This document shows, one piece after another, positions 1-5,035 of a DNA stretch of 7,563 nt. Position numbers and translations under genes: made by a program. The notes beneath the pieces are model-generated. The model saw only the letters and a program-made list of their open reading frames with translations. It was not told the origin of the DNA and did not search any database. Positions within the stretch are counted from its first letter, which is position 1. Each line of letters begins with the position of its first letter. Origin of the DNA: JACDBD01 sp050743385 (lineage in GTDB: Bacteria > Actinomycetota > Acidimicrobiia > IMCC26256 > JACDBD01). Location of the stretch: NCBI GenBank assembly GCA_050743385.1, contig JBOGFJ010000121.1:1-7563 (forward strand), in the 5' to 3' direction.

Positions 1-1080
1 GAGTACGTCTTCCCGCCGCGGCCGTCGATGCGGGTCGTCGCCGACACGATCCGATTCTGCGCTGCCGAGATGCCGCGCTGGCACCCGATCTCGGTGTCGG
101 GGTACCACATCCGTGAGGCGGGCTCGACTGCCGCGCAGGAGCTCGCGTTCACGCTCGCGAACGGTTTCGCCTACGTAGAAGCGGGTGTGGATGCCGGGCT
201 CGACGTCGACGACATCGCTCCCCGCCTGAGCTTCTTCTTCAACGCCCACATCGATTTCTTCGAGGAGATCGGCAAGTACCGCGCCGCCCGCCGCATCTGG
301 GCCCGATGGTTGCGCGATCGCTACGGCGCGACTGCCGACCGCTCGCTCCAGCTCCGGTTCCACACCCAGACCGCCGGAGTGTCGCTCACCGCGCAGCAGC
401 CCGAGGTCAACATCGTGCGCACTGCGGTGGAGGCGCTCGCGGGTGTTCTCGGCGGCACCCAGAGCCTGCACACCAACTCCATGGACGAGGTGCTCGCGCT
501 CCCGACCGAGCGGGCGGCGCGGATCGCGCTCCGCACCCAGCAGGTCATCGCCAACGAGTCGCGCGTCGCAAACGTGGCCGATCCGCTCGGCGGCTCCCAC
601 TACGTCGAAGCCATGACCGACGAGATGGAACGGCGAGCCGAGGAGGTGTTCGCCCACCTCGATCGTCTCGGCGACGGGTCGATGCTCGAAGGCGTGCTGC
701 GCGCCGTCGAGGAGGGGTGGTTCCAGCGCGAGATCGCCGACTCGGCGTACGAGCTCGAGCGCAAGCTCAACGACGGTCGCCACCTGCTCGTCGGTGTCAA
801 CACCGCGACCGACGGGAACGACGAGGCGCCGCCCGAGACCCTCCACATCGGCCCCGAGGTCGAGGAGTCACAGCTCAAGCGGCTCGCCCAGGTCAAGGGT
901 GATCGCGATGGCGAGCGGGTCGAAGCCGCGCTGTCGAAGCTCAGCGCCGCCGCCGCCGATCCCACGGTCAATCTCATGCCTGCGCTCCTCGACGCCGTCA
1001 CCACGCAGGCAACCGTCGGCGAGATCATGAACGCGCTCGCCGAGGTCTTCGGCCGTCACCGCGAAGAGCCTGTCATCTGA
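1..1080 (+). CDS. Acyl-CoA mutase large subunit (methylmalonyl-CoA mutase family, short form), 5'-truncated by window edge
   Basis: The reading frame is open from base 1, so the gene begins upstream; 359 residues are visible. The family carries out radical carbon-skeleton rearrangement of acyl-CoA thioesters with adenosylcobalamin in the cytoplasm. Visible hallmarks, numbered from the first codon here, are FPPRPSMR (4-11), SGYHIREAG with the active-site His36, HTQTAG with His121 and Gln123, and GGTQSLHTNS (151-160). The His36-Gln123 spacing (87) is close to His244-Gln330 in the Propionibacterium enzyme, so about 200 residues are missing and the full protein would be about 560 residues. It ends after a helical linker with no DxHxxG B12-binding domain. 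That is the architecture of IcmA/HcmA-type subunits, which work with a separate small B12-binding protein not seen here. Substrate cannot be fixed because the specificity residues (equivalents of Tyr89 and Arg207) lie off the window. The in-frame ATG at 28 is internal. Family assignment is firm; methylmalonyl-, isobutyryl- or hydroxyisobutyryl-CoA remain open as substrates. Confidence 0.93.
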   Translation, partial: EYVFPPRPSMRVVADTIRFCAAEMPRWHPISVSGYHIREAGSTAAQELAFTLANGFAYVEAGVDAGLDVDDIAPRLSFFFNAHIDFFEEIGKYRAARRIWARWLRDRYGATADRSLQLRFHTQTAGVSLTAQQPEVNIVRTAVEALAGVLGGTQSLHTNSMDEVLALPTERAARIALRTQQVIANESRVANVADPLGGSHYVEAMTDEMERRAEEVFAHLDRLGDGSMLEGVLRAVEEGWFQREIADSAYELERKLNDGRHLLVGVNTATDGNDEAPPETLHIGPEVEESQLKRLAQVKGDRDGERVEAALSKLSAAAADPTVNLMPALLDAVTTQATVGEIMNALAEVFGRHREEPVI

Positions 1081-1083
1081 GAG
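1079..1083 (+). promoter_or_regulatory. Ribosome binding site deciding the start of the 1089 methyltransferase
   Basis: GAGAG overlaps the stop codon of the mutase and lies 5 nt before ATG 1089. A GTG directly upstream (1086) would be only 2 nt from it, so ATG 1089 is the better start. The arrangement suggests translation coupled to the mutase. Confidence 0.5.
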
Positions 1084-1088
1084 CAGTG

Positions 1089-1703
1089 ATGGATCCGCAT
1101 CTCCTTGCGGTCGCGCGCGCCGCCAAGGGCTTCATGCCCGACGACGAGGGGCTCGCACTCTACGAAGCCGGGCTGAAGGGGGCGCCGGTCGGCCCTCTGC
1201 TCGAGGTCGGGAGCTACTGCGGGAAGTCGGCCGTCTACCTCGGCGCCGCCGCCCGCGCCGGCGGAGCCGTGCTGTTCAGCGTCGACCATCATCACGGTGC
1301 GGAGGAGAACCAGAGCGGGTGGGAGCATCACGATCCCGAGGTCGTCGATCCGGAGAGCGGTCGCTTGGACACGCTGCCGTTTTTCCGCCGCACGATCGCG
1401 ACGGCAGGTTTGGAGGACGTGGTCGTCGGCGTCGTCGGTGACTCACCGACCGTGGCCCGCCACTGGCGCACACCGCTCGGCGTCCTGTTCATCGACGGCG
1501 GCCACGCGTTCGACGTCGTCATCGCCGACTACGAAGGTTGGGCACCCAACGTCGCGCCCGACGGTCTGCTCGTCTTCCACGACGTGTTCGAAGACCCCGC
1601 CGAGGGCGGCCAGGCGCCGTTCCAGGTATGGCAGCGGGCGGTTGCCGACGGCTTCGGGCCGGTGTCGACGACGGGCAGCCTGCGCGTCCTCCGCCGCCCC
1701 TGA
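1089..1703 (+). CDS. Class I SAM-dependent methyltransferase, Methyltransf_24 type (MeT1-like sugar O-methyltransferase candidate)
   Basis: A 204-residue soluble protein made of a single Rossmann methyltransferase domain. Visible motifs are the SAM-binding loop LLEVGSYCGKS (37-47), the acidic strand end SVDHHHG (64-70), FIDGGHAF (134-141) with Asp136 and His139, Asp147, and FHDVF (163-167) with His164 and Asp165. The DGGH and HD pairs resemble the metal and catalytic residues of the CmcI/MycE-like divalent-metal-dependent O-methyltransferases. The mycobacterial MMP 1-O-methyltransferase MeT1, as I recall, is of similar size and metal dependence. It follows the mutase by 8 nt and converges tail to tail with the GT4/methyltransferase/toroid operon. 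I infer that it methylates a sugar hydroxyl, perhaps capping the reducing end of a methylated polysaccharide. Methyltransferase identity is secure; the substrate is inference. A start at GTG 1086 would add one residue. Confidence 0.88.
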   Translation: MDPHLLAVARAAKGFMPDDEGLALYEAGLKGAPVGPLLEVGSYCGKSAVYLGAAARAGGAVLFSVDHHHGAEENQSGWEHHDPEVVDPESGRLDTLPFFRRTIATAGLEDVVVGVVGDSPTVARHWRTPLGVLFIDGGHAFDVVIADYEGWAPNVAPDGLLVFHDVFEDPAEGGQAPFQVWQRAVADGFGPVSTTGSLRVLRRP

Positions 1704-1741
1704 CGCCAAGACGACGACGTCAGCCCTCGCGGGAGCGGCGG
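1691..1741. terminator. Possible bidirectional terminator or hairpin at a convergent gene junction
   Basis: Only 16 nt separate the two stop codons. CTGACG (1700-1705) and CGTCAG (1718-1723) form a perfect 6-bp inverted repeat that contains both stops. An outer 7-bp arm, CCGCCGC (1691-1697) with GCGGCGG (1735-1741), could extend it across an asymmetric internal loop. There is no T-tract on either strand, so intrinsic termination is uncertain. Confidence 0.3.
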
Positions 1742-2838
1742 CCCACCATCTCGCTCTCGATCTCGACGCCGGCAGCGAGGAGCTCGTCCGGTGTGAGGCC
1801 CACGGGCAGCCCCTCGCCGCGGAAGAGGCCTGCGGTCGGGCCCTCACCGCCGAGGGCGTGGGCCGCGAGCACCACCGCCGCCGAGTTCCACGTCGGCTGC
1901 TCGACCGGATACAGCTCGCCGTCGAGGTGGAACGCGCCGTTGTCGAAGTTGACGCCGGTCCAGTAGCCGCCGCCGTCGGCGCGCAGGAACTGCACCCATT
2001 CGAACAGCTTGTGCGCCTCGGCCGTCGCCCCAATGGCGTCGAGGGCGAGCACGAACTCGCACGTCTCGGCAGCCGTCACCCATGGGCGGTCGGAGACGCA
2101 TCGCACCCCCCGGCCCTCGACCACGAACGTGTTCCATCCCCCCGCGACGCGAGCATGTGCCGCGTGACCGCGCAGGATCCCGCCGAGGATCGGGTAATAC
2201 CAGTCCATCGCCCAACGCGACTTGTCGAGGAAGGCGTCCGGCCGGTGGGCGACCGCGATGGCGAGCGAGCCCAGCGACAGCTCCCAGTCGGGGCGTTCGT
2301 GGCCGAGGTGCTCGGCGATCGCGATCGCGTGCCTCAGGCTCGCGTGCGCGCTCGACGAACCCGTGAGGAGCGCGCCGTCGGCCGGGTCGTCGCCCCGCCA
2401 GGCCAGCTCGCCCGTCTCCGTCTGGTGATCGAGGGCGAAGTCGATCGCGCGCTCGACCACGATCCAGAACCGCTCCAGGAACTGGCGGTCGCCGGTGGAG
2501 AGATAGTGGTGCCACACGCCGTTGGCGATGTAGCAGGTGACGTTGGTGTCGAGAGTGGGGTCCTTCACCTCATCGCGGACGTAGTAGGCGTGCCACGAGC
2601 CGTCGATGCGCTGCCGGCGCGCGAGCCATTCGTAGGCGCGCGCCGCATCGTCGTGGTGGCCGCCGATGTCGAGCGCCATCGCCGCCTCGACCAGGTTCCA
2701 CGGGTCGGTGTGGTCACCCGGCGTCCAGGGGATGTTCCCGTCGGGGAGCTGGATCGCCGCGATCGCGGCGCAGGTCTCGGCGATGTCGGCGCACGAGAGC
2801 ACGCCGGGTACCTCGGGCACTGCATCACGCGGCGACAT
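1720..2838 (-). CDS. (alpha/alpha)-toroid protein, candidate polysaccharide hydrolase (MmpH-like); often auto-named prenyltransferase
   Basis: A 372-residue protein with no signal peptide or membrane segment, rich in helix pairs typical of alpha/alpha-barrel enzymes. Three segments resemble the QW motif: IQLPDGNIPW (29-38), RQRIDGSW (75-82) and VQFLRADGGGYW (282-293). This motif explains why such proteins tend to be auto-labelled prenyltransferase or terpene cyclase, but no DxDD or other cyclase motif is seen. Helix-rich glycoside hydrolases share the fold. Acidic candidates for catalysis sit in the aromatic contexts DHTDPWN (Asp42, Asp45) and RPWVTAAETCEF (Glu258). It is the last gene of the minus-strand operon and starts 14 nt inside the preceding methyltransferase. 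By composition of the locus I infer a role like mycobacterial MmpH, the endomannosidase that cuts methylmannose polysaccharide into primers for ManT. ATG 2841 is an alternative start one codon upstream. The gene is certain; the function is tentative. Confidence 0.75.
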   Translation of the reverse strand: MSPRDAVPEVPGVLSCADIAETCAAIAAIQLPDGNIPWTPGDHTDPWNLVEAAMALDIGGHHDDAARAYEWLARRQRIDGSWHAYYVRDEVKDPTLDTNVTCYIANGVWHHYLSTGDRQFLERFWIVVERAIDFALDHQTETGELAWRGDDPADGALLTGSSSAHASLRHAIAIAEHLGHERPDWELSLGSLAIAVAHRPDAFLDKSRWAMDWYYPILGGILRGHAAHARVAGGWNTFVVEGRGVRCVSDRPWVTAAETCEFVLALDAIGATAEAHKLFEWVQFLRADGGGYWTGVNFDNGAFHLDGELYPVEQPTWNSAAVVLAAHALGGEGPTAGLFRGEGLPVGLTPDELLAAGVEIESEMVGRRSREG

Positions 2839-3586
2839 CATCGTGCTCCCTTCGGGTCGACGACTGCTCGACCCCGGACTTGACCGCATAGACGACCAGG
2901 CTCTTGCCGAGCACGGGGTTGAGCGTGCGGTCGAGGAGCTCCGTCCACCGGGGCCGAGTGGTGAGCTCCCAGACGAGGAAGTCGTGGTAGCGACGTACGG
3001 CCCACGACGCGTCGGCACGCTCGACACCCACCGCGCAGCGCAGCCACCAGTACGGGGAGTGGAGAGCGTGCGCGTGGTGCGATGCGATCGGGATGAGCCC
3101 CGCGCTCGTGAGCTTGGCCTCGAGCTGATGCCGGCGGTAGATGCGCAGGTGGCCGCCGGGCGTGTCGTGGTAACCGCGGTCGAGCGCCCAGCAGATCCGT
3201 TCAGGAAAGTGCGTCGGCACCGTCACCGCGATCCGGCCACCGGGCCGCAACACGCGCACGAGCTCGTTCAGCGCACCCTCATCGGCCCAGATGTGCTCGA
3301 GCACCTCTGCGGCGACGACGCGGTCGAAGCTCGCGTCGGGGAAGGGGAGCGTGAGCGCGTCGCCGTTCACCCCCCCGCCGGCGGCGCCGTTGGCGAGCTC
3401 GCCGGCGGCGAGCATGCCGCCCGCGACCGCGCTGACGTCGGTCAGCTCGTCGGCGTTGGCGTCGAACGGCACGACGACCGCACCGCGACGCCAAGCCTCG
3501 AACGCATGGCGGCCCGCGCCGCAGCCGAGGTCGAGAACGCGGTGGCCCGGCTCCAGGTGAAGACGTCGGAAGTCGACGGTCAGCAC
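2825..3586 (-). CDS. Class I SAM-dependent methyltransferase, Methyltransf_11 type (candidate glycan O-methyltransferase)
   Basis: A 253-residue cytoplasmic protein starting at GTG 3586. The start is fixed by GGGAG 6 nt upstream and by the fact that conserved sequence begins only after it. Motifs: VLDLGCGAGRH (17-27, SAM loop), PFDAN (40-44) with the acidic ribose-binding Asp42, GDALTLPFPDASFDRV (75-90), AEVLEHI (93-99) and RVLRPGGRIAVTVP (111-124). A less typical C-terminal part (about 130-240) has aromatic and His clusters (HHAHALHSPYWW, 170-181) that may form the acceptor pocket. It overlaps the GT4 gene by 7 nt upstream and the toroid gene by 14 nt downstream, so the three are almost surely co-translated. 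In the methylmannose-polysaccharide model it would fill the slot of the putative 3-O-methyltransferase acting on sugar units as the chain grows. Methyltransferase fold is secure; the glycan substrate is inferred from neighbours. Lipid or small-molecule methylation cannot be excluded. Confidence 0.88.
   Translation of the reverse strand: MLTVDFRRLHLEPGHRVLDLGCGAGRHAFEAWRRGAVVVPFDANADELTDVSAVAGGMLAAGELANGAAGGGVNGDALTLPFPDASFDRVVAAEVLEHIWADEGALNELVRVLRPGGRIAVTVPTHFPERICWALDRGYHDTPGGHLRIYRRHQLEAKLTSAGLIPIASHHAHALHSPYWWLRCAVGVERADASWAVRRYHDFLVWELTTRPRWTELLDRTLNPVLGKSLVVYAVKSGVEQSSTRREHDDVAA
2846..2852 (-). promoter_or_regulatory. Ribosome binding site for the toroid protein gene
   Basis: AAGGGAG on the minus strand, inside the end of the upstream methyltransferase gene, lies 7 nt before ATG 2838 and 4 nt before ATG 2841. 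It rules out the much longer open frame reaching back to 3027 and favours ATG 2838. Confidence 0.65.
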
Positions 3587-4890
3587 TCCCGGCTCCCGCG
3601 GCGACCGCCGGCGCGCGCAGTGGGACGCCCGTCGCGCTCGTCGATGAGCGCCCGGTACTGCTCGACCGTGCGGGCGGCGGCTGCCCGCCAGGTGAACTGC
3701 TCGAGTACACGCGCCCGCCCGGCCGCACCGAGCCGGTCGCGCAGCTCGGCGTCGCCCAGCGCCCGCAGCAGCGAACTGGCGAGCGCGCCAGGGTCGGCCG
3801 GCGGCACCAGCAGGCCGGTCTCGCCGTCGCGCCCGACGACCTCGGGGAGCGCACCTCCCGTGGTCGCGACGATCGGCACCCCGCACGCCATCGCCTCGAT
3901 CGCGGGCAGCGAGAAGCCCTCGTAGAGCGACGGCACCGCAGCCACCTCGGCTTCGGCGTACAGCTCGACGATGCGCTCCGTGGTGACACCCGACACGAAG
4001 CTCACCGCGTCACGGAGCGCGAGCCGGTCGATGAGCGCCGGGATACGGCCCTTGCCCTTGATCTTGCCGATCACGACCAGATGGGCGTCGTCGCGCTCGG
4101 TGCGCACCTTGGCGAGGGCCTCGAGCAACGGTGCGAGGCCCTTCATGGGCACATCGGCGCTGGCCGTCGTCATGATGCGGCCCGTGACGCGACCGATGCC
4201 CGGGCGGGGCCGGAACGTCTCCGGGTCGACGCCGACCGGCACGACGTGCAGCCGCTCGGCGGGGATGCCCATCTGGGTGACGATGTCGCGCTTCGAAGAC
4301 TCCGACACCGTGATGTGGCGCGGCATCTGCCGAGCGACCCTGGTCTGCATGTCGACGAAGCCGTACCAGCGCCGCAGGGTGAGGCGCCGCCACAGACTGG
4401 TGGCGTGAGCGAGGTCGAGGTCACGGTCGACCGTGATGGGATGGTGCAAGGTCGTGACGACGGGCCAGCCGTCGTCGACCAGCTTCGCCAATCCGGTGCC
4501 GAGGCACTGGTTGTCGTGCACCAGGTCGAACTCGCGCCGGCGGTTTCGCAGCAGGTTCCGCACGCGTAGCGAGAACGTGTAGGGCTCGGGGAACCCGGCG
4601 CCGCACATGATGGCGAATTCCTGGAGGTCGATCCGGCTCCGGAACTCCCACGGCCACGGCACGCGGAACGGGTTCTCGGGGCGGTACAGGTCGAGGCTCG
4701 GTACCGCTCGCAGCTGGCGGGGGTCGTCGAGATCGGGGTACGGCGGGCCCGAGAACACCTCGACCTCGTGGCCCAGCGCCGCGAGCTCACGGGCGAGGTA
4801 GCGGGTGTAGACGCCTTGGCCGCCGCAGTGCGGGTTGCCCCGATACACCAGGTAGGCGACGCGCAGGGGCATCTCGGGCGAGCGGGGCAT
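3580..4890 (-). CDS. GT4-family retaining glycosyltransferase (ManT-like candidate)
   Basis: A 436-residue protein with the two Rossmann domains of GT-B enzymes. The N-terminal acceptor domain has the glycine-rich loop YRGNPHCGGQGVYTRYLA (16-33) and TLHHPITVDRDLDL (147-160). The C-terminal donor domain has VPVGVDPETF (218-227), SADVPMKG (244-251) and the GT4 EX7E signature, Glu324 and Glu332, in YEGFSLPAIE, followed by TGGALPEVV (344-352). No signal peptide or membrane helix is seen, so it is cytoplasmic or peripheral. GT4 enzymes transfer sugar from a nucleotide donor with retention, making alpha linkages. It is first in the operon and faces a promoter-like site. An in-frame TAG at 4905-4903 limits the N-terminus to ATG 4890 or the internal ATG 4872. 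With two methyltransferases and a toroid enzyme beside it, I infer a polymer-elongating alpha-glycosyltransferase, possibly the alpha-1,4-mannosyltransferase of methylmannose polysaccharide synthesis. A role in glycolipid or capsule assembly is the main alternative. Confidence 0.9.
   Translation of the reverse strand: MPRSPEMPLRVAYLVYRGNPHCGGQGVYTRYLARELAALGHEVEVFSGPPYPDLDDPRQLRAVPSLDLYRPENPFRVPWPWEFRSRIDLQEFAIMCGAGFPEPYTFSLRVRNLLRNRRREFDLVHDNQCLGTGLAKLVDDGWPVVTTLHHPITVDRDLDLAHATSLWRRLTLRRWYGFVDMQTRVARQMPRHITVSESSKRDIVTQMGIPAERLHVVPVGVDPETFRPRPGIGRVTGRIMTTASADVPMKGLAPLLEALAKVRTERDDAHLVVIGKIKGKGRIPALIDRLALRDAVSFVSGVTTERIVELYAEAEVAAVPSLYEGFSLPAIEAMACGVPIVATTGGALPEVVGRDGETGLLVPPADPGALASSLLRALGDAELRDRLGAAGRARVLEQFTWRAAAARTVEQYRALIDERDGRPTARAGGRRGSREC
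3593..3597 (-). promoter_or_regulatory. Ribosome binding site for the GTG-start methyltransferase
   Basis: GGGAG on the minus strand, within the 3' end of the GT4 gene, lies 6 nt before GTG 3586. It supports the GTG start over the open frame that continues upstream to 3886 in low-complexity Arg/Ala-rich sequence. Confidence 0.65.
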
Positions 4891-4899
4891 AGGGCGACC

Positions 4900-4905
4900 A
4901 AGCTA
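4900..4905 (-). promoter_or_regulatory. Putative -10 element of the GT4 operon
   Basis: The minus strand reads ACTAGCTTGG with a TANNNT hexamer (TAGCTT, 4905 to 4900), 9 nt before ATG 4890. The spacing fits a leaderless or nearly leaderless transcript, common in actinobacteria, and there is no good Shine-Dalgarno before ATG 4890. No convincing -35 is seen. It mirrors the hexamer before the divergent gene at 5036. Confidence 0.5.
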
Positions 4906-4908
4906 GTC

Positions 4909-5002
4909 CGACCTTCTGGTCGCACTCGCTGCGCTCGCCGCTCCTGCACGCCCGCGGCGGTCCCGGGGCCGGCGGAGCCGGCAGCTCCGTCCCTGCTGGG
5001 AC
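4909..5002. repeat. Hairpin-rich, REP-like intergenic element
   Basis: Three perfect short inverted repeats lie within 94 nt: CGACC-TTCT-GGTCG (4909-4922), GCCGGC-GGA-GCCGGC (4968-4982) and GTCCC-TGCT-GGGAC (4989-5002). Between the first two is GCACTCGCTGCGCTCGC (4922-4938), a purine-skewed string on the minus strand of the kind that recurs between genes in GC-rich actinobacterial genomes. No credible gene is encoded. It may be a dispersed repeat or a structured divergent-promoter region; only one copy occurs in this window, so repeat status is inferred. Confidence 0.4.
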
Positions 5003-5022
5003 TCGCTTCGGCGGCCCGTCAC

Positions 5023-5028
5023 TAGCCT
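5023..5028 (+). promoter_or_regulatory. Putative -10 element of the S9 peptidase-hydrolase operon
   Basis: ACTAGCCTG carries the TANNNT hexamer TAGCCT, 7 nt before GTG 5036. This is the spacing expected for a leaderless mRNA beginning at or next to the start codon. No Shine-Dalgarno precedes GTG 5036, in agreement, and no clear -35 is seen. Confidence 0.55.
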
Positions 5029-5035
5029 GTGGCCC

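Noticed and set aside
28..30. ATG as the true start of the mutase gene
   Set aside because: Conserved family sequence (FPPRPSMR) already runs through it from base 1, and about 200 N-terminal residues of the family would be missing.
1720..2838. Prenyltransferase or squalene-cyclase function
   Set aside because: Only the structural QW-like motifs are present; no catalytic cyclase motif, and the neighbours point to carbohydrate chemistry.
1297..2883. Plus-strand open frame of 528 codons spanning the end of the methyltransferase gene and the antisense of the toroid gene
   Set aside because: It is Arg/Ala/Val-rich without any family motif, crosses the convergent junction and mirrors the GC-biased codons of well-supported genes.
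2842..3027. N-terminal extension of the toroid gene by about 60 codons
   Set aside because: Ser/Arg low-complexity sequence overlapping the methyltransferase gene; AAGGGAG before ATG 2838/2841 marks the real start.
3587..3886. N-terminal extension of the Methyltransf_11 gene by 100 codons
   Set aside because: The extension is Arg-rich shadow sequence of the GT4 gene; the GTG at 3586 has a good ribosome binding site and directly precedes conserved sequence.
2666..3925. Plus-strand open frame of 419 codons
   Set aside because: Antisense to the toroid, methyltransferase and GT4 genes; low-complexity Ser/Ala/Arg composition and no motif.
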